The notes under the pieces: model-generated
The model's input: the letters and a program-made list of their open reading frames with translations, nothing else
Told to the model about the DNA's origin: nothing
Database searches by the model: none
Part shown: positions 8,470 to 16,289 of the stretch, piece by piece
Numbering within the stretch: position 1 is the stretch's first letter
Layout: each line of letters starts with the position of its first letter
Source: DATDOO01 sp035293245
GTDB lineage: Bacteria; Pseudomonadota; Gammaproteobacteria; Methylococcales; Methylococcaceae
DNA length: 29,014 bases
Direction of reading: 5' to 3'
Assembly: GCA_035293245.1 (NCBI GenBank)
Contig: DATDOO010000348.1
Span: 1 to 29,014, forward strand
Made by a program: the position numbers and the translations under genes

Positions 8470-9468
8470 TTAATGGGGCCTAATGAAATATGCTTGGTCG
8501 TTTGCCGTCAACTGGTAATCAACACCAACATCATTGGCAAACTCCTCCACAGCCTGACGCGCTCCCGGCCAATTGTAGTCATCGGTCAGAATAATGCCGT
8601 CTGGGACGAGGCGCGGGAAAAAGTACTGGAATGAGGCCAAGGTAGGGGCATACAGATCGACATCAACATGGACGAAGCGGTAAGAAAGTTCTGGAAGTCC
8701 GACAAGAGATTCCGGTATCCAGCCAGGGTGATAATTGACTTTGGGAAAATCAGCCAGATTATTCCGTACCAAATCCAGAGACGCCCCAAAAAACCCCTCT
8801 TTGCACATAGGCGTGCTGCGCCCAATAGGTTCCGCGTCTTGTATGCCGGGCCTGCTGAGCCCTGCGAAAGAATCGAAGATATGGAACTCTTCGCCAAGGA
8901 AATCCGGCTCCCATTGTGTAAGGGCCGAACACAGCAGAAATGAACTGAGACCTTGAAAGCAGCCGCACTCCACTACGTCGCCTCGCAGGCGGCAGGTGGT
9001 GTTGAATACCTGCAGGAGGTTTGCATGGCGCTGCCGACGGCGCAGAGGGAAAGGGCAAGTTCTAGTCGTGATAAGTCCTTTCAGGTAAGTCTCCTCGAAC
9101 CACGATTCCAAGTTCCCTTTTTCCAGAGCCGCACACTTCTGATAAAGGGTCAGTGCAGCCTCGCGTTCCCCTGTTACATGCAGAAGCCAGCCCAGCCCCC
9201 CCAAGGACGGAACGTGCTCAGGCAAGCGATCTAAAATTATTTGGTAAGCAGCCATGGCTTTTCCGTACTGCCCCAAGTATGTATAACACTGAGCGAGGTT
9301 GAAGTAGACTGTATTATCTCCGCCACCCAAACGCAGCAAGGATTCGAATTTCTCAGCGCAAAGCGCATGCTCTCCACGCTTCAAGGCTGCAAGAGCATCT
9401 TGCTTGAGCTGTTGCCGAAATCTAGGCCCGGAGCGGGAAAATACGGAATTTATTGTGCGTAATAGCAT
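8470..9468 (-). CDS. TPR plus TylF/MycF-type O-methyltransferase
   Basis: A 332-residue protein. Residues 20-120 read as TPR-like helical repeats (VYFNLAQCYTYLGQYGKAMA, then LGWLLHVTGEREAALTLY). Residues 160-332 are a TylF-type class I methyltransferase: motif I VVECGCFQGLSS (165-176), FDSFAGL (198-204), the metal-site segment HVDVDLYAPT (267-276) and DDYNWPGAR (296-304). TylF and MycF are Mg-dependent sugar O-methyltransferases of macrolide pathways, and homologues occur widely in glycan loci. The ATG at 9468 is chosen over an upstream in-frame GTG (9489) because GAAGG lies six bases before it. The gene is divergent from the wecD-like gene across an AT-rich gap. It probably methylates a sugar of the locus; the acceptor is unknown. 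Confidence 0.87.
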   Translation of the reverse strand: MLLRTINSVFSRSGPRFRQQLKQDALAALKRGEHALCAEKFESLLRLGGGDNTVYFNLAQCYTYLGQYGKAMAAYQIILDRLPEHVPSLGGLGWLLHVTGEREAALTLYQKCAALEKGNLESWFEETYLKGLITTRTCPFPLRRRQRHANLLQVFNTTCRLRGDVVECGCFQGLSSFLLCSALTQWEPDFLGEEFHIFDSFAGLSRPGIQDAEPIGRSTPMCKEGFFGASLDLVRNNLADFPKVNYHPGWIPESLVGLPELSYRFVHVDVDLYAPTLASFQYFFPRLVPDGIILTDDYNWPGARQAVEEFANDVGVDYQLTANDQAYFIRPH

Positions 9469-9474
9469 TGTTCG

Positions 9475-9479
9475 CCTTC
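9475..9479 (-). promoter_or_regulatory. Ribosome binding site for the TylF-type gene
   Basis: GAAGG on the minus strand, six bases before ATG 9468. It settles the start against the upstream in-frame GTG. Confidence 0.6.
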
Positions 9480-9489
9480 GGTGGAACAC

Positions 9490-9633
9490 CAGTTAGCCAG
9501 ACTTATAAGCCGGCTCCGTCTACTAATAAAATAACCTAAAGAAGCTTTTTTTATTTCACAGAATTTAGATACTCTCTGAAATAAGTAAATCAGGTTTATT
9601 TGGCACCTCCCTAAATATATCGCGAGAGTCCCA
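9490..9633. promoter_or_regulatory. AT-rich divergent intergenic region, probable promoters
   Basis: This 144-base stretch separates two divergent genes and is markedly AT-richer than the coding DNA around it. It contains a T tract near 9546 and TAAATATAT near 9611. Promoters for both directions must lie here or nearby, but I cannot assign convincing -35/-10 pairs. Confidence 0.45.
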
Positions 9634-10359
9634 ATGTCCTATGCACTATCGCAAATAGACCTCCAACACTTTGGGATCGTAACTGCCAAAGCCTTTGTTA
9701 GTAATTCGCTTGCCTGGCGTGATGTTCATGCGCGGGCACGTCGAGATGGGGTAAAGTTGCTAATGCTACGAATTCCCGCAGAACACCTGGAGTTGGCGCG
9801 GGAAGTTCAGCACGAAAATGCTGAGTTGATGGATGTGCTTTGCTATTTCGAACATGGACTGACGGAAAGCTCCGATTTTATAACAGATTGTCCTTTGGGG
9901 GGCCTCCTGATTCGGCGGGCGAAAGAGCAGGACGTCATGCCTGCAAGGGAGGTGGTCCGCTCGATATTTTTTGAATATCCCAATCATTACCGGAATGATC
10001 CGCGCTTAGATCGTCACGATGTGGATGAAGTTTATCCCTCATGGGCCGAGACGATCATAAAAAGCGCTGAAGCCTGCGTATTGCTTGCTGAGAACGAAGG
10101 CAAACCGGTTGGTATCTCCGCGGTGGTTCCTGTGGATACGGGCGGCTTCGACGTGGCGCTCTTTGGTATCCACCCGGATTTAGCAGGGCAAGGACTGGGG
10201 GACGTCTTGTTGCGTCGCAGCATGCAATGGACGTGGACTCACGGCGGGACACGCTTGACGTATTCCACGCAGTTGTCCAACCTCCCTGCGCGGCGCATGC
10301 TGACACGCCATGGTTTTCTGCCTACCCACGACGTCCTGACATTTCATCTTTGGCTATGA
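9634..10359 (+). CDS. wecD: GNAT acetyltransferase, WecD-like (dTDP-4-amino-4,6-dideoxygalactose N-acetyltransferase)
   Basis: A 241-residue protein with an N-terminal domain of about 85 residues and a C-terminal GNAT fold. The acetyl-CoA loop is visible as GIHPDLAGQGLG (178-189), followed by SNLPARRMLTRHGF (215-228), the usual last GNAT helix and strand. E. coli WecD (RffC) has the same layout and similar length. It N-acetylates dTDP-Fuc4N to dTDP-Fuc4NAc, a precursor of enterobacterial common antigen and some O-antigens. The specific call rests largely on the next gene, a clear WecE-type transaminase only 12 bases downstream, which supplies exactly this substrate. An N-acetyltransferase for another dTDP-amino sugar remains possible. 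Confidence 0.75.
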   Translation: MSYALSQIDLQHFGIVTAKAFVSNSLAWRDVHARARRDGVKLLMLRIPAEHLELAREVQHENAELMDVLCYFEHGLTESSDFITDCPLGGLLIRRAKEQDVMPAREVVRSIFFEYPNHYRNDPRLDRHDVDEVYPSWAETIIKSAEACVLLAENEGKPVGISAVVPVDTGGFDVALFGIHPDLAGQGLGDVLLRRSMQWTWTHGGTRLTYSTQLSNLPARRMLTRHGFLPTHDVLTFHLWL

Positions 10360-10371
10360 CCCGGAGCACGA

Positions 10372-11508
10372 ATGGAGCCTCTAATCCCGTTCAATAAGCC
10401 GTACATGACGGGCAAGGAGCTGTTCAATATCGCGGAGGCGCATTTCAATGGAATGCTGGCTGGCGATGGCCCATTCACAAAAAAATGTCAGGCTAGCTTG
10501 GAGGAGTTGACCGGGACGCGGAAGGCGCTCCTGACGCATTCCTGCACGGCGGCTCTGGAGATGGCTGCTCTTCTTTGCGACGTCCAGTCGGGTGACGCAG
10601 TCATCATGCCTTCTTATACGTTTGTTTCTACAGCAAACGCATTTGTTCTACGCGGTGCCCGGCCCATTTTTGTAGATATTCAAGAGGAAACCCTGAATAT
10701 CGACCCGTCAAAAATCGAAGCCGCCCTTACACCACAAACACGGGGAATCGTCGCTGTGCATTACGCGGGCGCCGTGTGCGACATGGCCCCTATTCTTGAG
10801 GTGGCCCGTTCACACGGGCTATGGGTCATCGAAGACGCCGCGCAGGGCATCATGTCCTCCTATCGCGGTTGTGCGGCAGGCACCCTCGGGGACATGGGCA
10901 CCCTCTCCTTTCATGAAACGAAGAACATCATTTCCGGTGAGGGGGGCGCATTACTTGTCAATCGGGCCGACCTGATCGAACGCGCGGAGATCATCCGCGA
11001 GAAGGGCACGAACCGTAGCCAATTTTTTCGTGGCGCAGTCGATAAATACACTTGGTGCGATCTGGGATCTTCCTATCTTCCTGGTGAGCTGACCGCTGCG
11101 TTTCTTTGGGCGCAGCTATCGGAATGTGGCGGCATAACCCACCGGCGCCTCGCGCTCTGGGGGCGCTATCACGAAGCGTTTGAACCGCTCGAGAGCCGGG
11201 GGAAGTGTCGACGTCCTGTGATTCCTCGGGATTGCGTACATAACGCGCATCTGTACTATCTGTTGCTCGAAGACTTGGAACAGCGCACCCGTTTCATCGA
11301 CTGGATGCGGGGCGGGGGAATTCAGACGGTCTTTCATTACGTCCCTTTGCATTCGGCGCCATATGTCGAGCACTGTGGGTGGACTAACCGACCGTTGCCG
11401 GTTACGGAATCGGTGGCTGATCGTATCGTGCGCTTGCCCTTGTGGCTGGGTCTTGAACCCTTGCAGCAGCGCGTGATCGACCGCGTGCTGAGTTTTTTTT
11501 CCTCTTAA
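10372..11508 (+). CDS. wecE: dTDP-4-amino-4,6-dideoxygalactose transaminase
   Basis: A 378-residue DegT/DnrJ/EryC1/StrS-family PLP aminotransferase. Visible features are IPFNKP at the N-terminus, GDGPFTKKCQ (31-40), THSCTAALEMA (55-65), MPSYTFVSTANAF (79-91), EDAAQ with the ring-nitrogen aspartate D155, and FHETKN with the PLP lysine K184, followed by EIIREKGTNRSQFFRG and GSSYLPGEL. This combination matches WecE/RffA, which aminates dTDP-4-keto-6-deoxyglucose to dTDP-Fuc4N. CGGAG stands ahead of ATG 10372. It pairs with the acetyltransferase just upstream. No RmlA or RmlB is in the window, so the dTDP-keto sugar must come from genes elsewhere. Confidence 0.9.
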   Translation: MEPLIPFNKPYMTGKELFNIAEAHFNGMLAGDGPFTKKCQASLEELTGTRKALLTHSCTAALEMAALLCDVQSGDAVIMPSYTFVSTANAFVLRGARPIFVDIQEETLNIDPSKIEAALTPQTRGIVAVHYAGAVCDMAPILEVARSHGLWVIEDAAQGIMSSYRGCAAGTLGDMGTLSFHETKNIISGEGGALLVNRADLIERAEIIREKGTNRSQFFRGAVDKYTWCDLGSSYLPGELTAAFLWAQLSECGGITHRRLALWGRYHEAFEPLESRGKCRRPVIPRDCVHNAHLYYLLLEDLEQRTRFIDWMRGGGIQTVFHYVPLHSAPYVEHCGWTNRPLPVTESVADRIVRLPLWLGLEPLQQRVIDRVLSFFSS

Positions 11509-11522
11509 AGGGTGGGTTACAA

Positions 11523-12230
11523 GTGAGGCCATTCGACATTTCGTATCGCTTGATGTCAGAGTCCATCTGGACTCGGGTATTGGACCACGCCGCGCCGCGC
11601 CAAATGGCGGGGACAACGGACTTCTTCGCCAAACTGAGCAGCCTGGATGGCTTACGCAGGCAAGCGGAATACAATACGGGGTCCATCAGCACAGCCAGTC
11701 AGTGGCTACTCTATGCACTGGCGCTCTATTTGGCACCGAGGGTCATCGTCGAGGTGGGGACGTTCATCGGTAAGTCAACGCTGGCCTTGGCATTCGGGCT
11801 TGACGCGGCGGATGTGGAAGGTGAAATCCACACCTGCGACGCCAGTAATTCAATGGAGTTGCCCTGCTGGACCCGATGCGCGGTGTTGCAATATCAGAGC
11901 TGTCCATCCACGCGGATGTTTGAAGAACTGCGCGAAGACGGATACGAAGGCAAGGTGGACGTGCTGCATCTGGACGGACGATTGCAAACAGCCGATCTGG
12001 AGCATGTGAATGCCCTGTGTGCGCCAAATGCGGTGTTTGTTCTGGACGATTACGAGGGCATCGAGAAAGGGGTGGCGAATGCCTTTGCTGTTCGAGGGAT
12101 CACTCGATTCCAAGGATATCTGACAGCCTATCCTCCCACAGACAGGCTGTTGCAACGATTTGGTTTTCTGGATCGGAGCACGACCGCACTGATGTACCCC
12201 TCTTCACTTCTGCGCATGACTGCGCAATGA
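11523..12230 (+). CDS. Class I SAM-dependent methyltransferase
   Basis: A 235-residue protein with a Rossmann methyltransferase core: motif I VIVEVGTFIGKST (74-86), an acidic residue after the second strand (TCDAS, 104-108), LHLDGRL (148-154) and VFVLDDY (171-177). The pattern fits the Methyltransf_24-type group related to O-methyltransferases of glycan and natural-product clusters. It begins with GTG 11523; AAAGGGTGG upstream overlaps the end of wecE and supports this start. The gap to wecE is 14 bases and the next gene follows after 7 bases, so it belongs to the wecD-wecE transcript. A sugar O-methyltransferase acting on this glycan is likely but unproven. Confidence 0.8.
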   Translation: MRPFDISYRLMSESIWTRVLDHAAPRQMAGTTDFFAKLSSLDGLRRQAEYNTGSISTASQWLLYALALYLAPRVIVEVGTFIGKSTLALAFGLDAADVEGEIHTCDASNSMELPCWTRCAVLQYQSCPSTRMFEELREDGYEGKVDVLHLDGRLQTADLEHVNALCAPNAVFVLDDYEGIEKGVANAFAVRGITRFQGYLTAYPPTDRLLQRFGFLDRSTTALMYPSSLLRMTAQ

Positions 12231-12237
12231 GAATGCC

Positions 12238-13761
12238 ATGGGATTGCTGACTAAAGTAATTTCACAAATATGGCGTGGCCATCCGCAACAAAGCGCACCG
12301 GTGTTGGCTCATGTTGACCTGAGCGCGCAGACGCGCATGGTCAAACAACGTATCAAGGCGGTCACGACTCCCACCGAAGCATTGGAGTGTCTGCGTTCGG
12401 ATGTCCGCCCGCTGTTGGAGGAGGTTTCGCAAGCCGGCCGCATGGACTTGGCCGCAGAAATAGAAGCGTTGTCGTATGTTTATATAGTTAACGCTACGGA
12501 ACAACCCGAGCACTGCCAGGCTTGCTATGATCTCCTCGATACTCCTTTGCGGGAATTGGCGAGTCGGACTGAGGGTGGCACGTACCCGACAGAACACCTA
12601 CCGGAGGACTGGCGCCCGAAACGGTGGGTTTTTTTTGTGCAGAACCTGACGTCGCATTTGGCCCATAGTGCCCTCCTGTGCGACCTGATCGCGTCATACC
12701 TAGAAGCGCATCCAGCGCAAGCGACTCACATTCGTGTCACCGGATTTCTACACGGTCCTGTCGCGCAGTGTTTTCGCACCTTGCAAAGAGCCCACGCGGT
12801 ACAAATTACGCCCCTGCCGGGACATCATGGCAAGTATCCCACGCTCCAGAAGCTCGCAAGGCAGATAACCAGCCAAGGGGATGAGCGGTGCATTGTCGTG
12901 GGACCGCCGTTTGGAGTCAGTTTTCTGTCCGGGATATTACATGCAGAGCGTCTGGCATGGCTGTCGATGAAGTTCGAACTGGCGAGCTTTGAAAGCTTGT
13001 CGCACCGGTTTTCATTTACCTCAGCCCGTCGTGTGTACAAGGGCGTGGAACGTACGCATTGGCGTAGTGCGCCACCATTGCTCATCTCGGAGCCGACCAT
13101 CAATCAAACTGCTTCATTGCCCCATGCGGAGCACATCTCCACCTTTGCCACGGTGTTTTACACCATCAATCGCGAGCAGAAAATCCGGCACCCCGAGTTT
13201 CTGGACGCGGTATCCCGAATATTGCTGGCAATTCCAGATGCATGTTTTGTCTGGACAGGCAATAAGAAATTGCCCGAAATCGGCGCGCGGTTTGAGGAAC
13301 AGGGGGTTGGGAATCGCTGTTTCTTTGTAGGCTGGATCGAACCTGACGCGCTGCTTTCCCACGGCCATATCTTTCTCGATACCCCCTCGCTATCGGGTAC
13401 CGTTGCAGCCAAGGCCGTCGCGTGCGGCCGGCCCGTGATGACCTTTCAAGGGGCGCACTCGTGGGTCAATTTTTTTAGCGCGACGTTGGAAAACGACATG
13501 CCGAATGAGGGCGCGGAACATTCGCTGGCTGCAGTACGCGAGTTGCTCGACAGCGGATTGAAACTGGAATGCGCAACGCCGGACGCCTATGTCCAGCAAA
13601 GCATTGCGCTGGCCAAAGATTCTGCCCTCCGGCGGATATATGCCGAAGGACTGCGCGCTTTCGGCCAGCATTATTTCCTGCGTAACCGCGAATACGCCTG
13701 CATGCATTTCGAAAATTTCTCGTCCACGCTGGACGATGCCTCAGATGAGGCGGTTCGTTAA
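12238..13761 (+). CDS. Putative GT-B glycosyltransferase
   Basis: A 507-residue protein, last of the wecD-wecE transcript. The N-terminal 110 residues are helical and unassigned. From about residue 120 the sequence alternates strands and helices, as in GT-B enzymes. The C-terminal half has FATVFYTINREQKIRHPEF, CFVWTGNKK, CFFVGWIEP and IFLDTPSLSGTVAAKAVACG followed by RPVMTFQGAHSWV. The last segments resemble the donor-binding half of OGT/SPINDLY- or HMW1C-like transferases, where a ThrProSer or similar loop precedes an 'AlaLeuAla-CysGlyArgProVal' stretch. I cannot name a sugar or an acceptor. The gene ends 17 bases before a strong hairpin terminator. The family call is moderate and the substrate unknown. 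Confidence 0.65.
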   Translation: MGLLTKVISQIWRGHPQQSAPVLAHVDLSAQTRMVKQRIKAVTTPTEALECLRSDVRPLLEEVSQAGRMDLAAEIEALSYVYIVNATEQPEHCQACYDLLDTPLRELASRTEGGTYPTEHLPEDWRPKRWVFFVQNLTSHLAHSALLCDLIASYLEAHPAQATHIRVTGFLHGPVAQCFRTLQRAHAVQITPLPGHHGKYPTLQKLARQITSQGDERCIVVGPPFGVSFLSGILHAERLAWLSMKFELASFESLSHRFSFTSARRVYKGVERTHWRSAPPLLISEPTINQTASLPHAEHISTFATVFYTINREQKIRHPEFLDAVSRILLAIPDACFVWTGNKKLPEIGARFEEQGVGNRCFFVGWIEPDALLSHGHIFLDTPSLSGTVAAKAVACGRPVMTFQGAHSWVNFFSATLENDMPNEGAEHSLAAVRELLDSGLKLECATPDAYVQQSIALAKDSALRRIYAEGLRAFGQHYFLRNREYACMHFENFSSTLDDASDEAVR

Positions 13762-13771
13762 GCAGGGAGAC

Positions 13772-13801
13772 AAAAAAAGGGCGCCAACGGCGCCCTTTTT
13801 T
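13772..13801. terminator. Bidirectional intrinsic terminator
   Basis: A perfect stem GGGCGCC (13779-13785), loop AAC, GGCGCCC (13789-13795) is flanked by seven A on the left and six T on the right. It therefore works as a rho-independent terminator on both strands. It closes the wecD-to-glycosyltransferase transcript (+) and the pilin transcript (-), which converge here. Confidence 0.93.
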
Positions 13802-13818
13802 CCTAGCCAAGAAGAAAC

Positions 13819-14241
13819 TTAGTCCTGACGGCAGGAAGATGGCTGGTACCTATCGGGGGCGACCACGCAAGACCACACGGCAGTGTTTGCGTTTGCGTTG
13901 TAGGAAGGGATTAGAAGAACGGAAGTAACCGTGCCACAGCCCACATCAGCCGACGCTTTACACTGTACGGCGATAGTTCCGTTCTGGCCCACGCTACCGA
14001 CGTCGATCTTGCCGCCCGACTGAACACTCATAAGAGTGCCTGCTCCACTGATCGTGCCTAAAGCCTGAACGTTTTCGGTCACGGTCGTCTTCACGCCGCT
14101 CGCGGCCAAAATGATTTCCGAGGTTTTGGCGCGGATTGTGTAGTCCTGATAGGCTGGAATAGCGATCGCGGCCAAAATGCCGATGATCGCGACGACGATC
14201 ATCAGTTCGATGAGGGTGAAACCCTTTTGTAATGCTTTCAT
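13819..14241 (-). CDS. pilA: Type IV major pilin (PilA-like)
   Basis: A 140-residue prepilin. The leader MKALQKG is followed by FTLIELMIVVAIIGILAAIA; the prepilin peptidase site is G7/F8, and Glu5 of the mature protein is present (E12). The hydrophobic N-terminal helix continues to PAYQDY. Four cysteines (C94, C102, C125, C137) could form two disulfides, C125/C137 giving the usual C-terminal loop. The mature pilin of about 133 residues is a normal length. AAGGAG stands nine bases before ATG 14241, and a sigma-54-like promoter is upstream. The protein would assemble into type IV pili for twitching, adhesion or DNA uptake. Other pilus genes are absent here, as is usual for solitary pilA genes. 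The final residues are RQD, not a C-terminal Ser of the TfpO target type. Confidence 0.95.
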   Translation of the reverse strand: MKALQKGFTLIELMIVVAIIGILAAIAIPAYQDYTIRAKTSEIILAASGVKTTVTENVQALGTISGAGTLMSVQSGGKIDVGSVGQNGTIAVQCKASADVGCGTVTSVLLIPSYNANANTAVWSCVVAPDRYQPSSCRQD

Positions 14242-14250
14242 GCTTATTTA

Positions 14251-14256
14251 CTCCTT
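14251..14256 (-). promoter_or_regulatory. Ribosome binding site of the pilin gene
   Basis: A perfect AAGGAG on the minus strand, nine bases before ATG 14241, consistent with a highly translated major pilin. Confidence 0.75.
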
Positions 14257-14287
14257 ACTGAGATTGCGAATGAAGCGCCGATATGAA

Positions 14288-14303
14288 AGCATTTTCCGCG
14301 CCA
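14288..14303 (-). promoter_or_regulatory. Sigma-54-type promoter of the pilin gene
   Basis: On the minus strand the sequence TGGCGCGGAAAATGCT fits the -24/-12 pattern: GG and GC are separated by exactly ten bases, and TGGC, CG and TGCT match the consensus. Transcription would start near 14277, about 35 bases before the ATG. pilA genes of Pseudomonas and relatives are classic RpoN/PilR targets, so place and pattern agree. The only consensus deviations are G for A in the -24 box and A for T before TGCT. Confidence 0.75.
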
Positions 14304-14359
14304 TGAGGTTGCACTCTCAATGGCTGCTTTTAATTTCCGGCGAAATTGCGTTCTCTTAC

Positions 14360-14373
14360 CTAGCCTAGGCTAG
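14360..14373. repeat. 14-base perfect palindrome upstream of pilA
   Basis: CTAGCCTAGGCTAG is its own reverse complement. It lies about 57 bases upstream of the -24 element of the pilin promoter, a distance suited to an activator or repressor site. No T run follows on either side, so a terminator is unlikely. The binding factor is unknown. Confidence 0.55.
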
Positions 14374-14473
14374 TATCCCAACCCATGAAGATATGGAGGG
14401 CGAATTTCCGTGTCGATATGACAGCGATTCCTGGTACCCATGAACAAAGAAGATAAGGCTAAGGGTGCGCGCA

Positions 14474-14496
14474 GAAGTGACAATTTGTGTCACTTC
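14474..14496. repeat. Inverted repeat over the stop codon of the last TPR-glycosyltransferase
   Basis: GAAGTGACA (14474-14482) and TGTCACTTC (14488-14496) are perfect 9-base arms around ATTTG. The stop codon of the minus-strand gene lies inside the right arm. No T tract follows in the transcribed direction. It may be a transcript-end hairpin or an operator-type site between the glycosyltransferase operon and pilA. Confidence 0.55.
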
Positions 14497-16289
14497 ATAT
14501 CTGGAGCGCCATTGCTACTTGGATGAAATCCGGCCAACTCCTCGGCAATGGCGGCAACCACGGGCTCCCACCGTTTGAATTCGGGCTGGCGGAAAATGCG
14601 CGAACTGGGATACCAAGGCATTGCCTCGCCCGCAACGCCATAGCGCCATTCCGGCACCTTCGGCGCCATGATCCACACCGGTTTCCCCAGCGCGCCGGTT
14701 AGGTGAATGAGACTGGTGCATACGCTGACCACCAGATCCAGCGCCGTAACCAGTGCGGCGGTTTCGTCGTAATCGTCGATCGCTTCCTGCCAATGATTTA
14801 GAACCACGCCGCTGGACGCCTGGAACGCGGCCATTTCCTCTTGGCAGTCTCCGTATTGGAGGTTGACGAATTGGCAGTTGGCTGTCCTGAAGATGGGGAG
14901 GCAAGTTTCAAGCGACATGGTACGAGAAATTTGACGTGTCACGGACGTTCCGCCACGCCAGGAAAAACCGATTTTCAAACCCGGCCCCAACTCTTCCAGT
15001 CGCTCTTTCCAGTAGCGCACACGCTCTGAATCCGCGTGCAAATAACCCGTGTGCCGGGGAAACGCTTCCAGAGTCCTGCGTAGATAACGTGGCAACCCCC
15101 CGATGGGAACCTGAAGGTCGATTCCGTCGATATCGGACAACCAGGTTTGATCTCGCCCCTTGTTCGCCGGAAAAATTTCGATATTGGGAAACGAGCGGTG
15201 GAATAAGCTTCCCAGCCTTGAATTGCATTCCAATAACACACTACCGGCCTTTCCTATTACATCTGGCAAACAGGAGGCAAACATAATCTCATCACCCAGT
15301 CCTTGTTCGGCGTATATCAATAGCTTTTTCCCTTCCAGATGTTCGCCTTTCCAGATGGGGAAAGGCATGGGGCGGAAATGGGACTCCGCCGCCATGAAGC
15401 GAGCGGCATAATCGTCCCAACCTTGCGCAAAGTCATACATGCACAAACGAACTTGGCAAAGACCCCAGCGCGCGGAAAAGTTTTGCGGCTCATGTTGAAG
15501 AATTATGTTGAACTCACGCGCAGCGTCATCAAATCGCCCCTGATAGCGGTAAACCCAGCCCAGATCGATACGGGGAGACAGGTTGCCTGGATCAAGCCGT
15601 AACGCCATCTCTAGGGATTCCAGCGCTTCATCCAGGCGATCCAATTTGTACAACAGATCTCCATGGCGGATGAGCAGTTCCGTGTTCTCGGGTTCCAGTT
15701 CCAGTCCCAGGCGACACTGTTCAAGAGCTTCGTCAAATCGCTTACCATCCGCATAAATCTTGGCGAGTTCGCGCCTGGCCTGTGCCGAATGCGGAAACTG
15801 TTCGGCCCACGCCTCGGCCAAGTCCAGCGCGGTTTTTTTTTCGTGCCGATCAAGATGAAGATGTACCAGCTTGGAATGCGCAGGGGCATGATCGGGCTGG
15901 AAATGCAGCGCCATCTGGTAGCAATAGAGCGCCTCGTCCAGTTCATGCGTCAATTCATAAACCTGGCCTGCTTCATGGTAAGCCTCCGCCGCCCTGGATT
16001 CCGTTTCCGCAGCCCGCAGTAGGAATTCGGTCGCTTCGGAATAAGCACCCTGTTTTTTCTTCAGCAATCCCATCCGAAACAGGGCGTGCGCATGGCTTGG
16101 CGAGGCCACAAAAATTTTTTCATACAATCCGGCTGCGGCTTCCAGCTTGCCGCACGCTTCCAGTCGGTCGGCTTCCTCGAGCGTTTCGGAATGATCGCCC
16201 GGTGGGGTAGCCGTGTTGCTAAAGGGATTGTTCCGCGGAGATGATGACGATCGGTCATCTGCGAGTATTTTCTTTAGGAGCCCGATCAT
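14490..16289 (-). CDS. TPR-containing glycosyltransferase-like protein (third of three paralogues)
   Basis: A 599-residue protein. Residues 30-300 hold several TPR units (for example LYKLDRLDEALESLEMALRL). The C-terminal half is the GT9-like domain typical of bacterial TPR-glycosyltransferases: KLLIYAEQGLGDEIMFASCL, LKIGFSWRGG, DDYDETAALVTALDLVVSVC and TSLIHLTGALGKPVWIM, then WYPSSRIFRQ. The chosen ATG 16289 overlaps the TGA of the upstream paralogue as ATGA, which indicates translational coupling; the frame is open further upstream but only inside that gene. TPR arrays usually bind a protein partner or acceptor. Sitting upstream of pilA in the same orientation, it is a candidate for modifying pilin or another surface protein, by inference only. 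Confidence 0.83.
   Translation of the reverse strand: MIGLLKKILADDRSSSSPRNNPFSNTATPPGDHSETLEEADRLEACGKLEAAAGLYEKIFVASPSHAHALFRMGLLKKKQGAYSEATEFLLRAAETESRAAEAYHEAGQVYELTHELDEALYCYQMALHFQPDHAPAHSKLVHLHLDRHEKKTALDLAEAWAEQFPHSAQARRELAKIYADGKRFDEALEQCRLGLELEPENTELLIRHGDLLYKLDRLDEALESLEMALRLDPGNLSPRIDLGWVYRYQGRFDDAAREFNIILQHEPQNFSARWGLCQVRLCMYDFAQGWDDYAARFMAAESHFRPMPFPIWKGEHLEGKKLLIYAEQGLGDEIMFASCLPDVIGKAGSVLLECNSRLGSLFHRSFPNIEIFPANKGRDQTWLSDIDGIDLQVPIGGLPRYLRRTLEAFPRHTGYLHADSERVRYWKERLEELGPGLKIGFSWRGGTSVTRQISRTMSLETCLPIFRTANCQFVNLQYGDCQEEMAAFQASSGVVLNHWQEAIDDYDETAALVTALDLVVSVCTSLIHLTGALGKPVWIMAPKVPEWRYGVAGEAMPWYPSSRIFRQPEFKRWEPVVAAIAEELAGFHPSSNGAPDMK

Noticed and set aside
8458..8476. Short palindromes after the TylF-type gene as a terminator
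   Set aside because: The stems are AT-rich and short, and no T run follows in either direction.
9606..9621. TGGCAC-like -24 element before the wecD-like gene
   Set aside because: TGGCACC is present, but the -12 position lacks GC at the required spacing (it reads TAAAT), so it is not a sigma-54 promoter.
11511..11518. GGTGGGTTA-like stretch after wecE resembling the repeat near 23431
   Set aside because: Only one half is present, with no matching arm; it serves as part of the ribosome binding region of the next gene.
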